Positions 51,392 through 59,702 of a stretch of DNA of 64,000 nucleotides are shown here, piece after piece (the stretch's first letter is position 1; each line of letters starts with the position of its first letter). The stretch comes from Aquibacillus kalidii (GTDB lineage Bacteria; Bacillota; Bacilli; Bacillales; Amphibacillaceae): NCBI RefSeq assembly GCF_014280935.1, contig NZ_JACLZI010000064.1:18421-82420 (forward strand), in the 5' to 3' direction. The position numbers were made by a program, and so were the translations under genes. The notes below the pieces were generated by a model that worked only from the letters and a program-made list of their open reading frames with translations, searched no databases and had not been told where the DNA came from.

Positions 51392-51409
51392 ATCCCCCCT
51401 AAAATACAT

Positions 51410-51500
51410 TGTATCCCAGGCAGTCCAGCCATCTTGCTATAAAAATAACCAAGACCTGTGACTTTGCGTCCCAACCTTTCAGTAGGTTTGCCTTTTTCTT
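51410..51500 (-). promoter_or_regulatory. c-di-GMP-I (GEMM-I) riboswitch before the SinI-like gene
   Basis: On the minus strand the conserved aptamer blocks are GGCAAACC (51485-51492), CTGAAAGG (GNRA-type tetraloop context), GGGACGCAAAGTC, ACAGG, and ATGGCTGGACTGCC at the 3' side. P1 pairs AGGC with GCCT (near 51493 and 51418). There is no terminator between aptamer and start: only about 25 bases, including the ribosome binding site, so translational control is inferred. Confidence 0.88.
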
Positions 51501-51650
51501 TGCGCCTCCCCTCCCCCTCTAACAGACTTGTTCGGTTAAAAGAATTTTCTGTAACTTATGATAGCAAATCAATCATTACTGTATCATTACACTAAAACAC
51601 AATTAAAAAGTACCATTAACTAAAATAGTAATACCAAAGACAATATTACC

Positions 51651-53198
51651 TTATTTTAAAAAGATATTTTTTTGTAGTTGTATCATTTTTTTCTTTAAGT
51701 GATTATAGTCACCGTAATATTTTAGCGCCATGTTTAAATAGAATAATTCTTCTTTATGGTTATTTTTTTGATCATAATAGTTAACTAAAAAAAGCGCCAT
51801 TTCTCCCCATTCACTCTCAATCGAATCACGAAGATCTAAAAACCAATCTTCAAATAAACCAAGTAGGATATTTTCACTCGCCTCTTTTAACATACTTCGA
51901 TAGTGTTTTACCTTTTGCTCCATGTCATCTATCTGATGTCCTTCCCTAATTTTAGCAAGATGGATAAGTAAATCAGATTGTATTTGCCCATGAATAGAAA
52001 TGTGTTCTCTATCCGTCGTAATAATAGGGTTACTTTCCAAATGAGCACTTGGTTCCAATATTTGTTTCAAATGATGGATGGCTACTCTTAAACAATTTCT
52101 TGCATTTTTAAGTTCTAATCCATGCCAAAATGTTTCACAAAGTATATCTCTTGTCACTGTTCGTTGGATTACAAGGTACACAAATATCTGCTTCGCTTTA
52201 CGCTTGCCCCATCCTTCCGTAATCGGCACTCCATTTACAGAGACACGAAATCCATTTAAAATATCTAATTGAATGTTATTCTCCGCTGCCAATAAGATGT
52301 CTTCCTGATTCCTATAAAGGAGCTCTCGTATTTCTGCATACATTTCCATCGTCAGATATCTCTTATATTCATTACCTGGCAAGCTAGTTAAGAGGTCTCG
52401 ACCTTTATTTTTTTCAATAAAACGGGTGATCCATTGAGCAGTTAGTTTAGGTTGGTCCATCTGAATCATAAAAGATGCGTATGGCACCGTCATGTAACTT
52501 GCATTTGGATTAAAATTCAAACTAGCACTAAACAATTCAGGAGGATATATAGCATCTTCAGAACCAGACAATAATAGAATTGGTACTTCAGTCTGCTGTA
52601 ACGATTTTGCACCAACACTACCATACCCTATCTGAAATAGTTCAAAATATGTTGTTGGAGATACCTTGCTGTACGCATTAAGTAGAATTTTCTCTTTTCT
52701 TTTACTAGGAATATAGCAGATTTGACTAACTAAAGGCTCCCCAAGAGTAAGCATGGATTTATGTCCCTGAACCTGGCCCATTCTTTCCCTAGTTATTTTA
52801 TCGCCGAGTAATTTAGGGTAATGAAGAGGCACACCAATTAATATAAGACTCTTCAATAAACCTTCTTTTTCACCAGCAATTTGTACACCGATGAAACCTC
52901 CAAAACCTTGACCAACAAAATAGTAGGATGAGATATTTAATTCCTTTACAATGAACTTCAAATCCTGACAAAGTAAATCTATCGTTTTCTTTTCCGCTCC
53001 CCCATCACTTTGTCCATGCCCTCTTAAGTCATATCTTAAAATATTATAATTCCTCTTAAAATAAGGGATTACGAAATCCCAAGAGTACATGTCCAAGCCA
53101 ATACCATGTACTAAAATAATCGTATCCGTTATATCTTCACCATTTGATTCAATCCACTCATAGTGAATTTTTAACGATTTACGCATTAACAAAGCCAA
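51651..53198 (-). CDS. Inactive alpha/beta-hydrolase fused to SARP/BTAD-type transcription regulator
   Basis: 515 residues. The first 270 form an alpha/beta-hydrolase fold (LVHGIGLDMYSWDFV, YDLRGHGQSDGG). However, the nucleophile elbow reads GQGFGG (96-101) where GxSxG is expected, and the C-terminal histidine segment reads PYASFMIQMDQP instead of GHxxxxEqP. The Asp site SGSEDAIYPP remains. The C-terminal part (about 305-515) has the winged helix NGFRVSVNGVPITEGWGKRK plus NARNCLRVAIHHLKQIL, and a helical activation (BTAD) region. It probably senses a ligand without turning it over. The TTG start follows AGGAG by 8 bases. Confidence 0.85.
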   Translation of the reverse strand: MALLMRKSLKIHYEWIESNGEDITDTIILVHGIGLDMYSWDFVIPYFKRNYNILRYDLRGHGQSDGGAEKKTIDLLCQDLKFIVKELNISSYYFVGQGFGGFIGVQIAGEKEGLLKSLILIGVPLHYPKLLGDKITRERMGQVQGHKSMLTLGEPLVSQICYIPSKRKEKILLNAYSKVSPTTYFELFQIGYGSVGAKSLQQTEVPILLLSGSEDAIYPPELFSASLNFNPNASYMTVPYASFMIQMDQPKLTAQWITRFIEKNKGRDLLTSLPGNEYKRYLTMEMYAEIRELLYRNQEDILLAAENNIQLDILNGFRVSVNGVPITEGWGKRKAKQIFVYLVIQRTVTRDILCETFWHGLELKNARNCLRVAIHHLKQILEPSAHLESNPIITTDREHISIHGQIQSDLLIHLAKIREGHQIDDMEQKVKHYRSMLKEASENILLGLFEDWFLDLRDSIESEWGEMALFLVNYYDQKNNHKEELFYLNMALKYYGDYNHLKKKMIQLQKNIFLK

Positions 53199-53318
53199 TT
53201 AGTCATCTCCTAACCTTCCAAAAATAGCAGACACATATCTGTAACCATACTAATTCGGTAAAAAAGAACATAATTCCTTTATGAGAGTTAGAATTTTCCA
53301 AAACTTTATAATTTCTAA

Positions 53319-55580
53319 TTATGCTTCTTTTAACAGGATCGTTTGTTCTTCTAAATATAACTCAAATTGTTTAGGATCTATAGGCTTTGAATACAGGTAT
53401 CCTTGTCCATAATTACACCCCTGCTCATCCAAAATTTTAGCTTGATATTCTTCTTCGATCCCTTCCGCTATAACATCAAGCTTCAAATTCAACCCAATAT
53501 CTATAATAGTTTTTACCATTGACAGACTAGTTTGATCGGAAATATCTTGGACAAAAGACTTATCAATCTTAATAGCATCGATAGGTAACTCTTTTAAAAT
53601 ATGGAGTGAAGAGTATCCTGTACCAAAATCATCTATAGAGGTACTTAACCCCAATTCTCTCAACTGAGATAAAATAGTGATTGTGTCATCCACATTTTTC
53701 ATAATACTCTCTGTGATTTCTAACTCTATAAAGTTCGAGTTTAACCCTGTATCCTTAAGAACCTCTTTAACCATTTCAATAAAACGATAATGCTCTAATT
53801 GACGCACAGAAACATTAACAGATACCGCTAACGTTGAGAAACCTTTTTCATGCCACTTCTTTGTTTGCATACAAGCTGTTCGTAAAACCCATTCTCCCAC
53901 CGAAACGATGTTGCCTGTTTCCTCTAGTATCGGAATGAATTCCTGTGGTGAGATATGGCCCAGTTTTGGATGATCCCATCTAAGTAATGCTTCCATCCCT
54001 ATAACTACACCTGATTTCAGTTCAATCTTGGGTTGATAAACAAGGGAAAATTGACCTTGATCTAGTGCTTTTCTTAATTCATTTTCTAACTCTACCTTTC
54101 TTGTTACCTTTTCATTTAATTCATTTGTAAAGAAACGATAGTTGTTTTTCCCACTGGCTTTAGCTAAATACATAGCTGTATCAGCATTCTTCAACAACAG
54201 ATCTCTCGTTTTTCCGTTATCAGGGTATAGACTAATCCCAATACTTGGTGTCACTGCAATCTCATACTGGTTAAACTCGAATGGTTTCTTAAACGTATTA
54301 AGGACCTTGTTAGCTATGCTAATACAAGTTTGTTCGGTTGCATTTTCTATAACAATGACAAACTCATCCCCACCGATTCGATAGATTGAATCTATTGAAA
54401 ATATTGATTTTAATCTCTCTCCAGCCAAAGTTAATATTTGATCACCAATCACATGACCTAACGTGTCATTAACATTTTTAAACCGATCTAGGTCAATTAG
54501 AAGAATGGCTGGTGAACACCTGTTATGATTTGCTTCAGCAATCATACTTCCTAAATCACTTGAAAAACTAGTCCTGTTCTTTAAACCAGTTAATAAATCA
54601 TGATAGGCTAAATGACGAAATTCGCTCATTAGTTTTTTGTTACTAGCTGTTATTTTAACTTGGCGCACAATTATTATTACAAAAATAATAGATAAACCTG
54701 CACTCAAGTAATTTAGCTTCCAGTCATAACTACTAGTAACAAGCACTAGTAATAGAATAGCGATTGCATACGGAATTTTATCCTCCATTTTTTTAAAGAA
54801 ATCATTCATTTCCCATTTTGACTCGTATGATTCACTTGAGACATTTTGCCCCGAAAATCCTATTAACAGAAGAGCTACCATATAAATAAGATCTATCCAA
54901 CTACCAGTTTGGTAAATACCATTTAATGTTTGAAACGTATAACTCAAATCTGCTATTACTTGAAGGAATATCCCAACAATAATAAATAACAGGTTTTTGT
55001 TTTCTGGACTTTGATGGGACAGGAAATACAGCAAAGCTATTAGAAATAAATAACTCAGGTTGAAAATTGGATACATCATTGTAGCAAGTATTGCAACTAA
55101 AGACTCATTGTTAGCCATAATCGGGGTAACCAAATAATGCATCACTACAGAAACAGCAAAGATCATAAAAACAAATACGTAGAATGTATAAGGGTTATTT
55201 CGTATATGTAAACTTAGTAATTTCACTTTGTAAATTAAAGCAATTAAAAATAATGAATAGGCAAATAACCATATAATATAAGATAGGTTAGTGTAATTAG
55301 TAGATTCAAATAGTATCTGGTTCATTATCCATATTGTATTAGCAAGTATGTATAGAAGAACCCCATTACTTAATAAAAGCCAGAAGTTTCTACTTTTTCC
55401 ACTTGTCTGTTTATATGCTCTCATTAACCAATATAAGCTTATTACACCAGTAATAAGGGGTCCAACTGATGCAAGCAGTGACCTTATCCAATCATTATTC
55501 TGAAATATATATATCCATAAAAGGGAATAAACACATATAATAAGCAGGAAAAAGCCAATAGAACGTCGATTATTATTCAT
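53319..55580 (-). CDS. Membrane GGDEF-EAL c-di-GMP enzyme
   Basis: About 753 residues: eight or more membrane helices (to about residue 310), then a GGDEF domain (motif IGGDEF at about 409-413 of the longer frame) and an EAL domain (MEALLRW, about 536). The EAL active-site set looks complete: EAL, NVSVRQLE, ELEITES, DDFGTGYSSL, IKIDKSF, IAEGIE and GQGYLYSKP, so phosphodiesterase activity is likely. The GGDEF motif is intact but the RxxD inhibitory site is missing (FSID). The ATG at 55580 follows GGGGGATG. Preceded by a c-di-GMP riboswitch with terminator. Confidence 0.93.
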   Translation of the reverse strand: MNNNRRSIGFFLLIICVYSLLWIYIFQNNDWIRSLLASVGPLITGVISLYWLMRAYKQTSGKSRNFWLLLSNGVLLYILANTIWIMNQILFESTNYTNLSYIIWLFAYSLFLIALIYKVKLLSLHIRNNPYTFYVFVFMIFAVSVVMHYLVTPIMANNESLVAILATMMYPIFNLSYLFLIALLYFLSHQSPENKNLLFIIVGIFLQVIADLSYTFQTLNGIYQTGSWIDLIYMVALLLIGFSGQNVSSESYESKWEMNDFFKKMEDKIPYAIAILLLVLVTSSYDWKLNYLSAGLSIIFVIIIVRQVKITASNKKLMSEFRHLAYHDLLTGLKNRTSFSSDLGSMIAEANHNRCSPAILLIDLDRFKNVNDTLGHVIGDQILTLAGERLKSIFSIDSIYRIGGDEFVIVIENATEQTCISIANKVLNTFKKPFEFNQYEIAVTPSIGISLYPDNGKTRDLLLKNADTAMYLAKASGKNNYRFFTNELNEKVTRKVELENELRKALDQGQFSLVYQPKIELKSGVVIGMEALLRWDHPKLGHISPQEFIPILEETGNIVSVGEWVLRTACMQTKKWHEKGFSTLAVSVNVSVRQLEHYRFIEMVKEVLKDTGLNSNFIELEITESIMKNVDDTITILSQLRELGLSTSIDDFGTGYSSLHILKELPIDAIKIDKSFVQDISDQTSLSMVKTIIDIGLNLKLDVIAEGIEEEYQAKILDEQGCNYGQGYLYSKPIDPKQFELYLEEQTILLKEA

Positions 55581-55604
55581 TAAAACATCCCCCAACATGA
55601 TTCA

Positions 55605-55645
55605 TTAAAAAAAAAAGGTTATTTCCAGATTGGAAATAACCTTTT
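55605..55645 (-). terminator. Riboswitch-controlled terminator before the GGDEF-EAL gene
   Basis: AAAAGGTTATTTCC pairs with GGAAATAACCTTTT around a 4-5 base loop and runs into ten Ts, between the aptamer and the gene. The 5' arm AGGTTATT is also complementary to AATAACCT inside the aptamer (near 55685), giving a plausible antiterminator. Confidence 0.88.
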
Positions 55646-55663
55646 ACTTATTATTGGTCATTC

Positions 55664-55742
55664 CTTTGGTAACTCAGCCACCATAGGTTATTACCTTTAG
55701 GCCTGTAGCTTTGCGTCCTTATTTTTCAATAAGTTTGCCATT
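55664..55742 (-). promoter_or_regulatory. c-di-GMP-I (GEMM-I) riboswitch before the GGDEF-EAL gene
   Basis: Minus-strand aptamer: TGGCAAACTT (55731-55740), TTGAAAAATAAGGACGCAAAG, CTACAGGCCT, ATGGTGGCTGAGTTACCA. The GGACGCAAAG core and the tetraloop-receptor segments match the c-di-GMP-I class. The intrinsic terminator downstream makes it a transcriptional switch. Confidence 0.92.
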
Positions 55743-55908
55743 ATCAATGAAATTATTAGTAATATTGAACTAGTATCTTTATACACACATCTTACTATAA
55801 AAGACCAATAATTGACAGAGGATTTATTGCAATTTTGTAAAAAAATAAACTATTTTGTCGACATCTGTTAAAGCGCGCAATATTTAACCATTTATTTGTG
55901 CCTGCCAC

Positions 55909-57219
55909 TTATGTTTGTTGATTATAAAATTTTATTTGATTCCTACCTGAATATTTTGCTGAATACAGTGCTTTATCCGCTCTGCTAATCAATTCGTGGA
56001 CAGAGCTCCCATCATCTGGATATATAGCAACACCGATCGAGGAAGTGGTTTCTAGTAAACAATCTTTCAATTTCCAGGGATGCGCAAGCGACTCGGATAG
56101 ACGATAGACAATTTCTTCGACCTCACTACGAGTCTTTAAATCTGATAACAATATAACAAATTCATCTCCACCAATTCTAGCAACCGTGTCTGTTTCACGA
56201 AGATTATTCTGAATACGTTGGACAAATTTCATCAGTAATGCATCACCGATATCATGTCCCTTTTCATCGTTAATTTCCTTAAAGTAGTCTAGATCCAAAT
56301 AAATAAGACCTAACATTGTCCCATCTTTGTCTGCTAGTTTAATTGCTTTTGGAAACTCTAGCATAAAATAACGTCGATTAGGAATATTAGTTAAATAATC
56401 ATAATAGGCCATAGACTGCAGACGATCCTCGTATTTCTTTCGTTCTGTTACTTCCCTCGCGGATATAACAATCGTATCGATACTTCCGTCTAAATTGTAA
56501 ACACAAGACCAGTTTGCCTCAAACCATGCGTACTGTTTGTTTCGATTTAAGCATCTAAGTTCTAACTTGTCTTTAGAATATTTATTTTGGATCATTTCCT
56601 TAAAGATAGCGATCAAATCAGCATGATCATCTGGATGGACAAATTGAAGTGGACTCTTTCCGATAAATTGCGTATAAGGGTGACCGAGTTCTTGTTCGAA
56701 TGATGGAGAGAGAAAAGTAATGGTACCATTATGATCCAACATTAATACCAAATCTTTCATATTTTCAGCAATTAGACGATATCTCATTTCGCTTGCACGT
56801 AATTTTTCTTCAGCATATTTCCGATCAGTAATATTTCGACTGACAATCACCATGTATTGCCTTTCTCCTAGTTCATCAAAAACAGGAGTTTTGCTAACCT
56901 CATAGGTTTGCATTCCATTTTCACTAATGAGAGTCTTCTCTACCTTTATGGCAGAACCATGTTCCCATGCTAAATTATCAGTTTCAACATTATACTCTAG
57001 GGAATCCTTTAGATGAGGACTATATTGAATTAAATCTATATCTGTTTTCCCTTGATACTCAACGTTAAGTAGGTCGTACGCTTTCAGTACTTGCTTATTT
57101 GTAACTAGCCAACGTCCTTGACCATCCTTTAGTACAATAAACTCCTCAACCATATCAATTAATAACCGTAATTGAGGCTCATTATCCATAAGGTGTAATA
57201 ATTGATCTGAAAGTTTCAT
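55909..57219 (-). CDS. Soluble PAS-PAS-GGDEF diguanylate cyclase
   Basis: 436 residues without membrane helices. Two PAS domains (about 15-135 and 140-260) end in RNITDRKYAEEKLRASEMRY and REVTERKKYEDRL. The GGDEF domain contains YYDYLTNIPNRRYF, LDLDYFKEINDEKGHDIGD and RIGGDEF (350-354). RETD at 341-344 is an intact RxxD inhibitory site, so product inhibition is expected. GGAAGG lies before the ATG. A c-di-GMP-I riboswitch with terminator precedes it. It differs from the two membrane GGDEF proteins of the window, which lack the I-site. Confidence 0.94.
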   Translation of the reverse strand: MKLSDQLLHLMDNEPQLRLLIDMVEEFIVLKDGQGRWLVTNKQVLKAYDLLNVEYQGKTDIDLIQYSPHLKDSLEYNVETDNLAWEHGSAIKVEKTLISENGMQTYEVSKTPVFDELGERQYMVIVSRNITDRKYAEEKLRASEMRYRLIAENMKDLVLMLDHNGTITFLSPSFEQELGHPYTQFIGKSPLQFVHPDDHADLIAIFKEMIQNKYSKDKLELRCLNRNKQYAWFEANWSCVYNLDGSIDTIVISAREVTERKKYEDRLQSMAYYDYLTNIPNRRYFMLEFPKAIKLADKDGTMLGLIYLDLDYFKEINDEKGHDIGDALLMKFVQRIQNNLRETDTVARIGGDEFVILLSDLKTRSEVEEIVYRLSESLAHPWKLKDCLLETTSSIGVAIYPDDGSSVHELISRADKALYSAKYSGRNQIKFYNQQT

Positions 57220-57287
57220 GTAAATTTTCCTTCCTACCTTACATAATAAGTATATTTAACACTTTCAAAAAAACGGTGGTGTAGAAA

Positions 57288-57321
57288 ACAAAAAAGGTTA
57301 TCCCCATTGGAAATAACCTGA
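57288..57321 (-). terminator. Riboswitch-controlled terminator before the PAS-GGDEF gene
   Basis: AGGTTATTTCC pairs with GGGGATAACCT (two G-U pairs) and is followed by TTTTTT. TAACTGA just after the aptamer can instead pair with TCAGGTTA, which overlaps the 5' arm. Confidence 0.85.
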
Positions 57322-57337
57322 ACAATCAGTTACCCCT

Positions 57338-57413
57338 TTGGTAGCCCAGCCACCATAGAAAGTCCTTAGGTCTGCAGCTTTGCGCCCCCACTTTTCAATG
57401 AGTTAGCCATTTC
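57338..57413 (-). promoter_or_regulatory. c-di-GMP-I (GEMM-I) riboswitch before the PAS-GGDEF gene
   Basis: Minus-strand aptamer with TGGCTAACTC (57402-57411), TTGAAAAGTGGGGGCGCAAAG, CTGCAGACCT and ATGGTGGCTGGGCTACCA. Close in sequence to the riboswitch at 55664-55742, with the core changed to GGCGCAAAG. Confidence 0.9.
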
Positions 57414-57779
57414 AGTGAATACATATCATAATAGTTTTATATTTTATTTTATCATATCCCGTTCTAAAAAAATAATTAAAAAGTCCCTGTTGAATGAATG
57501 GACATACATGAATTGAAAACGTTTAACCTATAAATGAACTATCTTACCTAGGGCAGAGATACATTTTTCAATTTATCGTTTACATTAGATTGTTTATTTT
57601 TATTACTACAATCATCCTAAAATAATTATGGCAAAGTTGAAAAGTTGAAATTTATTATTCGAGTATATTTACTAACGCTTTAAATGAATGCTTACGTAAT
57701 CTTATTGCTTTTTTATTGCATAGTTGAGAGAAAATCTGCAGCAACTAATTTTTTACACTCCCTTTCCACAAAGAAAATC

Positions 57780-57950
57780 GCAACTTATTGAAGCAGATTA
57801 GTGCGGTTAATTTCTTCTACCTCAAAATACCGCAACGATTGAAGCAGATTAGTGCAGGTAATTTCTTCTACCTCTAAATACCGCAACGATTGAAATGGAT
57901 TAGTGCAGGTAATTTCTTCTACCTCTAAATACCGCAACGGTTGGGATGGA
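57780..57950. repeat. 51-bp tandem repeat, about 3.3 copies
   Basis: Units begin GCAAC at 57780, 57832, 57883 and 57934, the last being partial; the period is 51 bases (52 for the first). Each unit contains GATTAGTGCAGGTAATTTC and TTCTACCTCTAAATACC with a few substitutions. 51 is divisible by three, so an open frame arises, but no ribosome binding site precedes it. Confidence 0.9.
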
Positions 57951-58026
57951 TAGAATAATTTCTTGCGACGCATTCTATGGATATTGCGACAAAGGCAACG
58001 ATGATTACTATAAGAGCCTACATTAT

Positions 58027-58986
58027 TTAGCTACATACAATAACCTGTCTAGCAAAATTCCGCTTTCTTAATTCACACCGATCTACTATTGTAAAACCGC
58101 TTTTAATTAATATAGTATCAATTGGCTCGATTGTGATTACTACTAATTTCTTTGTAAACCTACGAGCATTTTGTATCATCTGAACTTTTACCTCTTCAGG
58201 CAAAACTGAGCATAGGTTATAAGGTAAATCAATAATTGCAACATCGTATTCCTCTTCGATGGAACATATATCTTCTATCCGCACTTCAGCCTTATAACCA
58301 AAATAGGCAATATTTTCTCTTATCCCTTTCATAATAAGTGGGTTAATGTCACTACCCACTATATCTATTCCCATGGATAACGCTTCGATTAAAACTGTCC
58401 CAATTCCACAGCATGGATCAATTACTTTAATACCTTTGGGATCGGGAACGGCTATGTTAATAACCGCCCTTGCAACTCGAGTATTTAAAGCTGTGGAATA
58501 ATTGTAAGGCTTAGATTTATGCTTTAACCACACCGCTTGATTTTCCTTGTATGGACCAAAAAGCCACTTGCCCTTAACGAACATAACGGCAAACTGGATT
58601 TCGGGGTGATGCATATCTGCCTTCCCTCTTATATTATTTGCCACTTGCCTTATAATCTCGTTCCTATTTTCATAGTTAATTCTAGCTTTAGATGAATCCC
58701 CTCGATTTTTCACAAATAAAACCTTAAATGAGGAAGCTAACTCTGACATTGTATTCACTTGCTCAAGTAGGTCCTTGATGTTTTCACTCTGAAACATAAC
58801 ATCTAGTCTTCCACTTATAAACGGACTACGGCTTGGATCTATTAGTAAATGTGATTCAATACTGTTGTATTGAGATAAGGAATCTTTTCCAAATAATGAT
58901 CGAATTTCTAAAGCGCATAAGGGAATTTCTTCCTCAGCACAAGCGTAATTGTATATGTAATATGAATCTTTACTGATGACGTTCAC
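58027..58986 (-). CDS. TRM11-family SAM-dependent methyltransferase
   Basis: 319 residues. The N-terminal half holds a THUMP-like region (about 65-150) and the pivot AVWLKHKSKPYNYSTALNTR. The C-terminal Rossmann domain has motif I VIDPCCGIGTVLIEALSMG, GSDIN and motif IV DLPYN in place of (D/N)PPY. Such enzymes methylate guanosines in tRNA or 23S rRNA; the target cannot be read. Monocistronic. Confidence 0.85.
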   Translation of the reverse strand: MNVISKDSYYIYNYACAEEEIPLCALEIRSLFGKDSLSQYNSIESHLLIDPSRSPFISGRLDVMFQSENIKDLLEQVNTMSELASSFKVLFVKNRGDSSKARINYENRNEIIRQVANNIRGKADMHHPEIQFAVMFVKGKWLFGPYKENQAVWLKHKSKPYNYSTALNTRVARAVINIAVPDPKGIKVIDPCCGIGTVLIEALSMGIDIVGSDINPLIMKGIRENIAYFGYKAEVRIEDICSIEEEYDVAIIDLPYNLCSVLPEEVKVQMIQNARRFTKKLVVITIEPIDTILIKSGFTIVDRCELRKRNFARQVIVCS

Positions 58987-59186
58987 TACATTTTTGCCTC
59001 CAATTCTGAAGTTTATTATACCACGCTTGCCCCCACCTATATAACAAGTGCTTCTTACCCTTTACGCTTAATAACTGTTTCACTTAAGTAAGATCTTTTA
59101 GAAAACCTTTAGTATTAGAAAGAAAATTTATTTAATATTCATTATTTATTTTAAAACCTCTAAAACAATTCACTAAACATGGATGA

Positions 59187-59206
59187 TCAGGTGGTGATAG
59201 GTACTA
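59187..59206. repeat. Degraded copy of the CGGGTGGTGACAGGCAC motif
   Basis: TCAGGTGGTGATAGGTACT resembles the motif at 60349-60366 with several changes. The surrounding region 58987-59360 (about 370 bases) holds no gene I can support. Confidence 0.4.
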
Positions 59207-59375
59207 TTTCAGAGCAATTATAAGAACGGAACCTTTATTGTAGTTCTTTTAATGCAAATCACGTTATATCTATTCAGGTAGAGTGTAATGACGTTTTGCC
59301 TCAGTCTGTTGCTATGCTAGAATTTCCTTATGAAATAAAGCTTTTAACCTATGCTTAATTCAGGAGGAGATTACG

Positions 59376-59618
59376 ATCGCATTTGAAATGGCACCTAAAT
59401 CTAAAACTTGTAGATTAGTAGCAACAACAAAAATGGGAGCAGATGTACACCTTACCGTACTTCATCAGGAGGATGGCTTTGTATATTTCCAACTTAGCGA
59501 AACAGATAAACAAAGGAAAGATATACAGGAATACATTAGCAACCTTCAACCTAAGATCCTCTCAGGAGTCTATAATACAGAATTGGTTGATATGTCAACA
59601 GAAGAAATATGTTGCTAG
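59376..59618 (+). CDS. Hypothetical protein, about 76-80 residues, possible non-AUG start
   Basis: Frame continuing MAPKSKTCRLVATTKMGADV and ending STEEICC. The only ATG (59388) is 20 bases past the strong GGAGG (59363-59367), whereas the in-frame ATC at 59376 lies at an ideal 8-base spacing. Translation may therefore start at ATC, giving (M)AFEMAPKSK. A clean terminator follows. Small soluble protein with three cysteines; no family recognised. Confidence 0.6.
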   Translation: MAFEMAPKSKTCRLVATTKMGADVHLTVLHQEDGFVYFQLSETDKQRKDIQEYISNLQPKILSGVYNTELVDMSTEEICC

Positions 59619-59623
59619 ATAGG

Positions 59624-59665
59624 AAAAGCCCACTCGATTAAAATTATAATGAGGGGCTTTTTTTT
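59624..59665 (+). terminator. Terminator after the small gene at 59376
   Basis: AAAAGCCC pairs with GGGGCTTTT, with a further run of Ts, within 10 bases of the stop codon. Confidence 0.88.
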
Positions 59666-59702
59666 ACGCTATAAGAAAACAGTCGCTTCCTATGTCACTT
59701 GA

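Noticed and set aside
57512..57530. cre-like site TGAAAACGTTTAAC upstream of the PAS-GGDEF leader
   Set aside because: The 3' half of the consensus does not match (AAC instead of WCA).
57780..57950. CRISPR-like array
   Set aside because: Units are contiguous tandem copies with no unique spacers, and no cas genes are present.
57785..57973. Open frame of 62 codons with a 17-residue repeat on the minus strand
   Set aside because: It is the translation of the 51-bp tandem repeat; no ribosome binding site precedes it and the sequence has no protein-like features outside the repeat.
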